Positions 39,497-51,014 of a DNA stretch of 64,000 nt are shown here, piece after piece. This DNA is from Campylorhamphus procurvoides. Taxonomy: Eukaryota; Chordata; Aves; Passeriformes; Dendrocolaptidae. How positions within the stretch are numbered: the stretch's first letter is position 1; each line of letters opens with the position of its first letter. A program made the translations under genes and the position numbers. The notes beneath the pieces are model-generated. The model had not been told where the DNA came from. It saw only the letters and a list, made by a program, of their open reading frames with translations, and did not search any database. The stretch lies in contig WBMV01005050.1 of the NCBI GenBank assembly GCA_013396655.1, forward strand, positions 62,001 through 126,000, given 5' to 3'.

Positions 39497-41168
39497 TTAT
39501 CTCTTTATCATTGTTCCCTAATTGCAAATACGTTGAGAGAGGCCCAAAGCAACAGTTTATACCTGAAAGCTCACAAAACTGCAAAGCACAGAAGTGTATT
39601 TAAGACCTTGCATCCATCTGTTTTAACTGCTCATGCAGAATTTTCCAGCATTTCCCTACTACTCTGCAACAGATGGGGGAAAAAAAAGCTGCCAAACACT
39701 CTCAAGGCTTAGCCCAGCTTGTTTTTTTCCTAAGCACTGAACTAGCATTACTTAAAAACAGACCTGGCACAGTTTGCTCAGGGAGCTGACAGAGCTCAAC
39801 CCAGGAGTTATGGAGCACGCTGTCAACAGCATGTCAGCAGCACTTGCCATGCCACACAGAGTGAAGCTGCAACATCCATGCTCATCTGACGTGGAAACAC
39901 AAACAAATTTCATCCACCTCCAGGAGCAAAAGGCTGGAAAAATTAATCTTTGGTCTTGTTTTCCTCCTCTTGCCAACCTCAGGCAAGGCAGTTACCACCC
40001 TGCTACAACCTGTCAGGCCAGAACCAACACCTGGTGCCAGCAGCATACGTGGAGCCTGCTGGTTTTTGGGTTTTTTTGTGGCTTAATATGGCTAAATAAC
40101 ACAGGCAGCCACCAAAACTGCTCTTCTCCCTTGTCCAGGTGAAGCTCCCCTATTGACCCAAGTAGCATCCTGCATGCCATATTCAGCTGGTACTGCAGGC
40201 ATCAGCTTGCTCACTCATACCTCTCAGGGAGGCTGAGAAGGTCTAGGTCCCCACTCCCTCAATTACCTCCACCCAGATAAAATAAAGGTTAGAAGAATAA
40301 CCCAGCATGAGTTTCAGACCAGTATATATTTTTTAAGTATGCATATATATGTATATGCACACTCACACACATCAATCCTTCCCACCACATCTGTCCAGCA
40401 CTCCTACCATCAAAAAATATTACAAATTAAAAGAACTCTACAGCTACAAAGTCAAGTACTCTGAATCCAGACTGCACAAATAGCCTTTATATCTGTGTTT
40501 CATAGCTTTAGTCCTCACCCATATGACTTTTGACACATACTATTTTTCCATAAATTCCCTGTCTCCTTCAGTGCCAATATTTTAAGCATTAGTCAGGGGC
40601 TATGTCCTAGTAAATATCCTGTCCCAAAGACTCCTGCTTTATTTTTTGTAAAAAGGCATGATGTGCTGCTGAAGCAGTGAACACAGATTGTTGAAAGAAA
40701 ATTCATGGCCTCTTGTACCAAAAAACTCTCCATAGTCTCAAATTGCATCCATAACATTCGCACTGTTCCTTCAAAATGCTCATTACCTTGTTTAACCCCA
40801 GGCTCTGAAAATAGATACTTCATCTACTTCCAATTAATTACACTGAAATATTTTTGGCTTAATGTGATATGGCAGTAAGTACATACAACATCCACCAAAA
40901 GCACAGGGCTGTAGTTAAATTAATCAAGTCGCATAAGAAAAATGTTATGCACAAGTAAGAAGGTTTGGGATTTTTTCCCCCCCGTCTTAATTTCACAGTT
41001 AATTTTGACCTTAAACAAATCTGGATTTCAGTTAAGTGAGTCTACAAGCAATGTTGGGTCAAAGTCAGAAAACAATTCTCAGCAAGTATTATCAAAAATT
41101 CAAGCATTTGGCTTTACTGTTTCCCAAAACAAAACTGTTTAAGAACACAGGTATCTAAATTTTTATAT
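39497..41168. other. Non-coding sequence
   Basis: No gene found. The segment 40322-40372 is an AT/CA-rich simple tract containing TGCATATA and TATATGCA as an inverted repeat with a 4-nt spacer. Nothing else is recognisable. Confidence 0.5.
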
Positions 41169-41170
41169 AA

Positions 41171-41290
41171 AAAGCATGTTTTAAATGGAAATGAAAAGCA
41201 ATATTTCAGATTGCATATTTTTGTATTTTTAAAGCATGTTTTAAATGGAAATGAAAAGCAATATTTCAGATTGCATATTTTTGTATTTTT
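41171..41290. repeat. Exact two-copy 60-bp tandem duplication
   Basis: Positions 41171-41230 and 41231-41290 are identical over 60 bp (starting AAAGCATGTTTTAAATGGAA and ending TTTTTGTATTTTT). The base after each copy is A. No divergence is visible, so the event is either recent or an assembly artefact. Confidence 0.97.
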
Positions 41291-41294
41291 ACGC

Positions 41295-41950
41295 TACTCA
41301 CCCTTGCTTTTGAAAGTACCATTAATATCATCAAAACCCACAAAACCACATTATTGGATGCTTCTAATACCACCTTCTTAATATTTTACAATAAGTATAC
41401 TAAAGCAATGATTTTTCACTTGTGAAATTGGCTCTTCGAGCAACATTTACACCCATCTACTAGAGCTAGTGCAATAACCCATTATTATTTCCCTGACAGT
41501 CCTCCCAAAAGGTGAGACAGATGCTTTCCAGCAGGTTTTCAGCCCATTGCTGGGGAAAGAAATGCAGCCCTGAAGGAGGCTGACCTCTGGGGTAATGCTC
41601 CTCAATTAGTTACTCTCCAGATTGCTCCATAGGTTGAGAGGTATTTATGGTCTAAGTGTGGAGGTTAAAGTTGCAGCTCAGACCCGTCTCATGCAGCCAC
41701 ATCAGGAGTGGCTCTTGTTCCAGGAACTGGGACTGGTTACAGGATCTGTGCCTGCGGTCTGATCCAAAAACCATCAGACCACTTGGTCAAAGCCTGGCAG
41801 ACCCGTGAGCACCTTCAGGCAGGACCTTCCAAGTGAGAAGCATGAGGTGATGCTCAGGAAGCATGGCATGTTCTCTGTAGTTTAAATTAAGTGCACCTCT
41901 GCACCTTCTGAACAGCAAAACCAAACACACATTGATCAGGGCTTATGCCT
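41295..41950. other. Non-coding unique sequence
   Basis: Nothing gene-like. A short hairpin (GGTCTGAT at 41756-41763 with ATCAGACC at 41773-41780) is present but of a size expected by chance. Confidence 0.5.
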
Positions 41951-41954
41951 CAGC

Positions 41955-42052
41955 CATCTAGTGGAAAGTGTTCCTGCCCATGGCAGGGGGGTTGGAACTA
42001 GATGATTTTTAAGGTCCCTTCAAATCCAAGCCATTTTTTTTATTCTATAATC
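41955..42052 (+). mobile_element. CR1 LINE 3'-end fragment
   Basis: It contains 'ctgcccatggcagggggg', 'ttggaactagatgatttt', 'aaggtcccttcaaatccaag', 'ccatttttttt' and 'attctataat'. This is the avian CR1 3' terminus in the plus orientation, cut short at the 5' end. The octamer tail is interrupted by a T run, which suggests replication slippage after insertion. Confidence 0.9.
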
Positions 42053-42054
42053 TA

Positions 42055-45000
42055 CTGCTGCACTTCTCTTCACCCCTACTAACACTTTCCTCTGCATTTC
42101 TGCATCTCAACAGAAGAATTCTTCTGATCAGTTCCCCTATGAACAGGGCACTTTAGATGGCTAAAGTGACTGTAGCTGGAATCCTGATATCCAGAGTTGT
42201 CAAAGATGACACCCTCCTGTGATATAAAAAATGTGGATTCTGTTGCCAAAGCCTCCATTACAAGTCACTTCAGGTCTTCAAACCATTATTTGCTCTCTCA
42301 CTGTCAACTACTCAGGTCACAAGGACTGCTTCTGTAGCTTGTTCCTCAGGTTGCTTTCCTAATTAAAAACCAATAACTTCCTGTAGTGCTTCGTTCATGC
42401 CTGAAGGAGCCACATTTGAAACACACTAGTGAAAATAATATACCAAATAGAAGGGGAATTCAGTGTCAAGGAATAAATAATCTGTTTGTGAAGCGAAGGC
42501 ACAGAGCATTTGTTCATTATGGAGCAAGAGGAAATGGGGGAAATACCTTATGGTAGATCTTGAAGGCAAATGGGTTGTGTCTTTCTTACTTTGCTCACTG
42601 CTATGAAAGGGTACAAAGTAAGATCATGCAGTATATAGAGCAGCAGTCAGCCCTCTCAGTACAATGTTGTCCTTCTTTAGAGGAGGGGAGCTTAGGATTT
42701 TATGTTTTTCTTTGACAAGAGTTTCTGTAGTGCTTTTATTTAAAAAAGGATTTTAATTGGATCTGTCATTCCATCATTTTTAGTGCTGTGATTTAGCCTG
42801 GTAAACTACATGGATCATAGAAGGGTAATTTTGCTCTTGGTACCACTTGGGCAAAACAAATGTTTTTTGTATGCTTCAGACTGTGAACAAATGAAGATAT
42901 TAATTGAACTGTAAGGGTAATGATCCCAGAGAACTAATAAGAGACCCTGTTTTACCTTTAGAGTGCTATGTGGTTGCCTAAACTATGAAGTCAAGCACTG
43001 GCTGATAGCTCAAGTATCCTGCAGCCTTTGGTTCATGGGATTTAGCATGAGGGTACTGCTGCCTAACACGATGGCCAGTAATGCAACTCCCTTCAAGAGT
43101 CTCTGAAGTCAGAAAGAGCAATGAATGCTCTAGGCACTTCACAAGCAGATTTCATGCCTTACTCTTGGGCAAAAACCCCATGCCAGTGGATGAAACAACA
43201 TGTCAACAGACCTCACTCTTACTTAAAGACCTTAGCAAATGGCAATTCTGCTTTGCTCTTGTATGGATCCCTCAGCTAACAACTCCTGCAGTTGTATTTG
43301 TTCCTTTTTCTAGGCCAAGCATGCAGCAGCAGATCAGTAACACATCTCAGGAAAGCAAAGGATTGCTTAGATCAAACACATTGCCTGTTCTGCCATAGCT
43401 GAGTTACTGTTCAGAAATAGCTCAAACAGCCCGAGCTACACTCTTGATCCACAAGCAAAGGACCTGACACTGGCATTACTGCACCCTACAGCTGTGCCTC
43501 AAGATTCCCCACACCTAGACAGACCCCAGCAGTGCCAGCACACTTCCCAGATCACAGGAGAGAAGCACATTCAGCAGGAACAGGAAATCCTACATGAGCT
43601 GTTTGACCATCACCCCCCTGAAGGGAGACAATGCAGGTACAGGCTGCCCTTCCTCAAGGTCACACCTTGCAGAAGAAAAGTTGGCCCAGTGGGAAGACAG
43701 AAGGAAATAATGTTCCTGCCCTCTGCTCCAAGGGGAAGAGCCACAAGCAGTGCACTGGGTCACACCACAGGGTCTGGAGAGGAGAAAGAGAATAGCAAAA
43801 GTTATCACTAAAGCTTCTACAAGGCAAAGTCCAGAGAGATATGACCTAAGGAAAGCCAAAACCAGTGGTCCTGCAACAAGGCAGCACATACTTCTTTCAT
43901 GAAAAGTCTCCCTGAGGTTGTCTCCCACCTGGACAAACTCTTTGGCCCTTGTCTGGTCACAGGTCCAGATTCATGTTGAGCTAAATGCACTGGGCTTGGG
44001 ACAAGAAGCCACCTCTGTCCCCTTCATCCCTCAGGACACCTGATATATTTGATGCGCAGGGAAGCTTTTGATCCTGTTCTTTAAATCCTCTGCAGGTTGG
44101 ATGAGGGGCAATCAATTGGGTTTAACATGTTAAAAAGTTTTTAAAAGTCAGAGGGCAAGGGGAATAAGCAACAAAAAAAATACAACAAGCAGCCAGCTGC
44201 TATTTGCACACAAAAATACAATTTCTTTTTCTTCCCTGGAAAGTGCTGTTTCTGTGCTTAAGACCCAGACAGACAGGAAAAGCCCTTGCCAGGACATCAG
44301 TTTTCCTCATTTGTGGGAGCAGAGAAAGGAGGCTGCTGTGCAACCTTTACCAGCAGTCCTGCTGTCAGCTGAAGGGCCCTACAGCTTACTCAGGGCCTTT
44401 GTTATAAATCTATTTTCGCTGGGAGTGGCAGCAGCTGTTAGTGCCATGGCAGGAGCACACTCTAAGGCAGCAGTCACTTTGTGCAGTCATGTCTTCCATA
44501 ATTTTGGACAAAGCACTAATGTTGTCTAGAAGAACTTAGGGCAGGAAGAAAGTCATGCCTCCTGAATTCTCCCTATGCTACCAAGAGAAGAGTGAGAGCA
44601 TTTTGAAGTGCAGCAGCCACTGTCATACCTTGGAAACCCCCCTCCTCTGACAAGCCAAGAGAAACAGAGCCATTTGTGACAACCATTTTTTCAGGATTTG
44701 GAAGTACAAATAGTGAAAGTTACTGAGCTCTGGAAGAAAAAGTCCGTGTGCTCTGTTTCCAAGGTTTCCTTCAGACCGACTCTCCTGGCAAACAGGAGAG
44801 ATCCCAAAGCCAAGTAACTCTACTCAACCTCTAGCTCATCCTGCACGTCGCATCCTGGAAGGATTATGTTATGGCTTATTGCAGCCATGCCCTAAGCCCA
44901 TCTAAATCTTCACACCCTCATGCGTGGCATAAACTCTTTGCATATTCCTTTAACTCACAATTTTCTCACAAGCTTGCTCAGCTATTTCCTGACAACTCCC

Positions 45001-48000
45001 GTGGGTTATTTGGTGGGTTTTTTTCCATGTAGTTCAGAGCAGTCTTTGAAACATGAAGCGTCTCAGAGAATTCACACTAAGGAATTGATCATCAGTGCAC
45101 AGTCACCCACACACCTAATGCTTAGGAGGCAAATTCCATGTGTGGTCATAGTTTCTGTGTCCCTTATCAGAGTAAGGGCTTGGCCTCAGCAGTGTTTTTG
45201 TTTATGTTACTCAGGACAACAAGCAGGTTTAAAAAACAAATGAAAATGACCTCTGAAGGCAAGACTGCTCAATTTAAAGCTAGATTAATGATCTTCAGTG
45301 TAGAGATCACCCTTTGTTTTAGATTTGCATAATCCATATGGTGGTCTGGCTCTAGACACTGTCCCAACATGAACAGCAACAAAACTATTTTTTTAAAAGG
45401 CTGAGCTATTCAAACTCAAAAAGTCTTATGTTTTCAAACCAAAATTGTGATTTAGTTGTGCTTTGCTTTACCAGCTTCATTTCTCTCAAAGCTTGTTCAG
45501 TGAAGCCTATAAAGTAGATGATTTTACCCCAGGTGAGGTCTGTTTGTCCTTTTGGTTCTCCAGTACAAAGCTGCAACATAGGCTGCAGATATGCAGATAA
45601 AGGAACTGCTGAAATAAGCATTCTAAAGTTATTGAGCAGCTCTGGTATCAGCCTCCCTGATAAATGCATTAGGAGCAGTGAAGTAAGGACATGCATCATA
45701 CATCAATTTATGACTCCTTAGACCTTAGCAGGGATAAAAAAAGTCATGCTGTTGATGAAAAAAGCATATCACTGACAGTGGCAAAGTTATTTAATCATAT
45801 TTTGGAGAGAATCAGAGCTTTTTCCTGAGGAGAGTCCTGTGTACCATCAGGAGAGGCATGCAGGGAAACCCTGTGTGGAACAGAACTGTTTGAATTGGCA
45901 GGACAAAAATTAAATGGAAAGACATTTGCATCCTTTGCTCATCTCTGTTTCATTGACAGTTTCTTTCAGAGGAGGGAAAAACAGTACTTGGGTCTGTGAA
46001 GAAGTATTTGGAACAAGGATATCCTGCAAGCAAAAAGAAGTCCTACAACTGGGAAAGGGAAGAAACCAACCAGTGTAACCACAATGCTGGATTTCCTATG
46101 GAGATAACCATCGTTGGTGCACAAAGCTCCTGTGTTCCTTCAATTAACATGCTGTAGGTGGAAGCCAAAAACACTGGATAATGGTAAGTTTCACTTTCTA
46201 CAAAGTCAAAAGCTGTTTTAATAGAAGTGTAACTGCCTTTCTTTTCAGTGCTGCAAGAAAATACTCTCTTTCTCAGAGGCTGAGTGAACACCCACATTGT
46301 TCAGAAGCCAGGCAGAGTGCTCCTTGTTAAGCTTGCTTGCAGCAAGTCAGAGCATCAGAGCTAGCAAGAGCTGGTATCCTGGGCAGGGATAAAACTGCAA
46401 GTGTCAGCTGTAAATGCATTTTTACTGAATATATTGCCAGGAGGATTTTCTCCAGAAAAGAAGGGGAAGGCTTATTTCTGGTAAACAATGTCTTCAGGGA
46501 TGGGTACAGCACATAAATATGAAGACATGAGCAATTCTGTCCATCTTGCCATTAGAGATGAACTTTTGGAGGTTGCACTGGTCATTTCTCATATTGAGGG
46601 GAAATTTCTAGATGTCAACAGGAAAAATTCAGCATCTCCTACAGTCTGAGAACTTTTAGGAGGCCATGCACCCCACTAATCTGAAACCTTCAGAAGTTTC
46701 CAGCTTCACACTCCACCTTTGCTGGTCTGCAACACCATAGTGGCCAAGTTTCCCTGCAGAGGGAAGCACCACAGATAAGGCAATAGGCTCAGGGCTTAGA
46801 AAGTGAAAGACAAGGAGGTTAAGAACACTGCTGACCTACATATTTAATAAAGAACCCCTTCCTTCTGTCAGCCTGACTACACACAAACATACAGGCAAGT
46901 CTATACATTACCACACACCTACTCTGCAGCATTTGAAGTCTAGATGGCCCTTGAGGCAAAGTCACGTCATGCAGAACAAAGCACAAACTCCATGCCATAA
47001 TAAACATCTTATCACTAATGATACCAAATTGAACTACAGTCTTAACTTTGCTCCTTAGCTTTCATACCCAAAGAACAGTCATAGAAGCTACATCCTTACA
47101 CAGAAGATAGAAGAGATAAGGAAGCACATTCATGATATAATTAAGTAAATCATGCTGATCTTCCAGTAATAAACCCATTTCTAATTATCCTGGAGTCATC
47201 TTAGCTTGAATGTGCTGCTTGAACACTTGTTTAAGGTGCTGCCAGGTTGCTTTGTCAGTAGGGTATGGTTGCCAACTTTTTGCAGCAGAAACCTGAAGCC
47301 AGGCTTGCATACTTGTCCCAGTCTCTAGCACTGTATTCATTTTTTGAGAAAACTATTTCAAAAGAAAACCACAGTGCAATTTTAAAAGGGGTCTGGGTGA
47401 AAGAAATCAAATAAGAACTTGAAATTGATGATTTCATAAGCAACATAAAAGACTTTTTTCCACTTGTTACTGCTCTGAAAAAATAAATGCTTTCCAACTT
47501 TCAACATCAAACAGCCCCAATGTAAGGTTTCTTTCTGGCTTCATTTGATAAAAGACAGGAAGAATCTCAATTTTCTTGAAATCCCTTAAGATCCCAAATC
47601 CATATTTTTCCATGAATCTTTTAACAGAGGTCCTTTTCCAGAAGTCACGCTAGTCTAAGGTTTAAGCCTTGCCCTTCACCACATTTATTTCCCTCACCTT
47701 TTGCTGTTTCCAATGTAAATGAAAATCATGGTTCTTCTTTTTTAAAAGTGCATAAATAACCATCAAAAATGTGCCCTGCATAAGTATGTCAGTTACACAA
47801 TTAAGCATTTTCTCCTTCTCGGGATGTGTTTTATTGAGGTATAAATCAGGACTACGAGGCAATCTAGCACAGACAGGAATTTTATGGAGGGGGGGACGTG
47901 CAGATCCCCTGGGCTTGTCTGGAAAATGAGAAACATACTCACAGATGATACAGCTTGCTGGGTGCAAGATTCACAGGAGCTAGAGAGCACTCCGTCTAGA

Positions 48001-50690
48001 CTGAGATTTAACTTTCTCATTTAAATCAAGTGAAATAGGACTGTGCTGGATGCAATTGCATTAAACTTTTCTGTGTTGGATTAAGGAGCTTTTTGTAAAG
48101 CCAAGTCACACTGAAGAAATTGTGTGGGCAGAATGGATTGGTGCCAAATCACAGGGAGTAAGCAGGAGCTGAAACGTAGTGAGTGTCTCCCTATGTTTAG
48201 CAAGGTTTTAGCTGCACTCTCTTTCTTCCACTAAGCAGAAACTTTCCCTTCTCTCCTCCTACTACCATGGGTACAAAAATGCTTGTGCCAGACTTTGCTT
48301 TCCTTCACTCAGGACTCTCAGTTGCAGGGCCTTCTCATTTCTCTCTAGGAAGGTATACATTGAGGTCAAACAAGGAACCTTGCATCCAGAGCGTGCCTGG
48401 TAAGAGACAGCGGGATTCAGATACAACTTGTTTCTTACTCTCAGAAACTGATCAAAACCAGCTCCCCCACACTTGCCCAAAATGCCAAGTTATGTGATGG
48501 GAACGAAGTGCTGCACACATCTCACAGCCCACCAAAGAGAGGAACAGGACCACTGCATCCTCAATGGGAACAGGGCAATCACATTTCTCTTGGTGTCTGC
48601 CCATGCAGACATCCCCTCCTCCCTCTACATCCCCTAACTACATACTTGGGATTTACAGAGGGAAGTGCCACAGGGTTTTATTTCTCCAGCCAGCCCTGCA
48701 CCCAGGGATCAGAGGCATTAACATTCTAACCTCACCTAAAGAAGGCAACTAGCCTAGGTTGTTCTCTCTGCAGTCAATACAATCTGGAATTACACTAAAT
48801 AAGCCCTGGAGGCACCTTGCTCTCAGCATCTCAGCTAGGCAGGATACATTTCAACCTTCCTGCCCAGAGCAATGTAACTTAGAGCTGACAGTAGCATCTT
48901 CCAAAAAACAGCTGACTAAGCTCTGCCCACACATCTTAGTGCGTTCATGGTAATGGGGCAAGGGGAACTTTCCTCTCTGTGCATAATTCAGCCCACACTT
49001 GGATTAAGGAGAGCTGCATAACTAAATTAAATTGTCCTCTTAGTTGCTTATCTGGAGGCAGATGGCAGAAACAGGACATAGAAGATGGTTAAAAGCTGAA
49101 ACAAGTCTACAGGCTCAGATGACCCCCAAGCAAGTTATATTTAAACCAAGCACCTCCCTCTTGACATGCAGCACCTTAAAGCACACAGCATTAATTTTCT
49201 GTCATTACCCAGCACTGCCAGCTCATGATACTTTTTCTGGAGTACAAGACTAAGAACACATGCTGGTTTCTACAGTGCCCAGCCAGCTCCCAGATTTTGC
49301 AAGAATCCCCCACATTAATTTCTTTTATTTTTTTTTAGAGAAAAATATGGGGTTTTGGCTTAGACCTCTGTGCTTTATCTGCTTCTGCAGTTCAGACAAC
49401 AAAGCCAATCCACTTGGTTTGTGGAGGCAGCACAATGTGCCCTTCCTGAGGGTGTCCTCTCCCAACATGCTATCTTGGATTTTCTCTGCACATGCCCTGG
49501 TGCTTTGCACTCCAGTAAAATGAGATGCTCTGTGACACTTGTCCAGTAACTCATCCCTAGCCCCTGACCTTCTGCCCTAGATCCTTGGCTTCTGGCTGAA
49601 CATATATACCCTGGCTAATTGCTAGGGTTTCCAAACAATACCTAATCATAGGTTTGGCATCAGCAGAGAGTTCTGATTCAGGCTTCAGGAGTATTGTCTG
49701 ACCAAAGGGGAGAGAGGCCCCTTGCCAAGGTGGGAGGGAAACTGCAATTAATACCTGTATTAAGACCCAGACTTTAAGAGTGGGAGGGGTAGAAGAACTC
49801 CCTGTAAAGAGGGTGGGAGTTGAAAGGAGAGCACAGTACCTTTCAACCCTCTGTTTTATTTTGTACTTTAAGGTGCAGTAAAACGTATTTATACCTAATT
49901 CCTTAGTTTACAAGAAAAGCAAGTTGCCTTACAGGTTTTAAATGTGGCCTCAGCTGAGCAGCAGTTGTCCCAGCCTGGATTTTGGGGATTACATCTCACA
50001 CCGTGAATAATACTTTCATTCATTTTTCCATCTACAACCTCTACCTCCAGTTGACTGACATAGTTTATTTTCATCTCCTTTGAAATACAAGAAGATAAAG
50101 ACCTGAAGTAGCAACTGCCTGAAATACACCCAATTAGAGAGATGCTGTGAACAGAGATTTAGGTCATTAAAAATCACTGTGGAGAAATTTGTGTCTTTTG
50201 GCGAGAAATAGCGTCCAGTGAAGCAGCAGGAAAAAGAGTATCTCATAGTAGATCTTGAAGAAAACATCAAGTGTTTAGATTTTATATTTATTAAGGGAAA
50301 AAGGAGCTTCAGACTAAATTAGCAGGGGAGGCAGAAAATATACAAGCTTGTAATGTAGATAGAGTTTTGTATTCTTTCCATTTGTTTCCCATCTGCTGTG
50401 CAAGTAGCTATTTCATCAACAGGCATTGGCCACAGATTATCTAAAGAAAGCCTGGCCTTGGGAGCCGCTCCTGCTTCTTTAATGCTGTGGTAAGGCCTCA
50501 GGGACAACTCATCAGTGGGAAGCCCATCCCCTGATAATCCTCATGCAAAATAAAGCAGCCCTCAGGAGATGCTGGCAGACAAAGAAAAGCGTGGAAAAAA
50601 GCCTAAGCCTGCTCTGTTTTATGCTTGCATCCAACCCAGTAACTCCTAGACTGCAGCCAGGTACAAGTTGAAAGGCAGCTTAGTCCCCCC
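42055..50690. other. Non-coding unique sequence with several weak exon candidates
   Basis: No gene family recognised. Exon-like segments with both splice signals and an open frame are at 45475-45532 (plus), 47698-47918 (minus) and 48349-48399 (plus); see findings. Open frames of 90-112 codons at 43081-43928, 44254-44529 and 45406-45699 match nothing I know. Confidence 0.5.
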
Positions 50691-50699
50691 TCCTTTCCA

Positions 50700-51010
50700 A
50701 GTATGACAAAGTGCAAGTGAGGCACATCTCAACCTCCAGCCAAGTGGAGAGTAACGAGAAACAGAGATACTGAGATTTAGCTGAAATTTACATTATTAAT
50801 GCATAGACCAAGAGGAGAAAGTATCACTGGGTGAGCAAGGATGAGGGCAGATGGGAGAGCCCAGGGACCTAGACGACATATTTATCAGCTGTTGAGCAAC
50901 CTGGTATTTAAGAGCTGGCCTCTTCCAGTGACTCCTCAGACAATTTCTTAATATTAACTTGATCAAATAAAGACAGCCTCTAGTTGTTGTATTTCACTGT
51001 TGTGTGAGGT
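50700..51010 (+). other. LTR-like or promoter/polyadenylation-like arrangement, unassigned
   Basis: On the plus strand a TATA-like 'ggtatttaagagctggcc' (about 50903-50920) is followed 45-60 bases later by AATAAA (50966-50971). A GT-rich stretch comes next (about 50981-51010), like a cleavage-site downstream element. A TATA box, short transcript and polyadenylation signal packed together is the plan of a retroviral LTR. I recognise no family, however, and find no clear terminal TG/CA pair with a target duplication. Confidence 0.3.
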
Positions 51011-51014
51011 TACT

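Noticed and set aside
41756..41780. Hairpin GGTCTGAT / ATCAGACC with 9-nt loop
   Set aside because: An 8-bp stem with a short loop is common by chance. The flanks do not extend it to a microRNA-like precursor.
45406..45699. 97-codon open frame on the minus strand
   Set aside because: The translation looks protein-like but matches no family I know. The plus strand has an equally plausible exon-like segment over the same bases, so neither is annotated.
49695..49933. TGTCTGACC...CTTACA segment resembling an LTR outline
   Set aside because: No target duplication, no family resemblance and no well placed AATAAA. The TG and CA ends can be found by chance.
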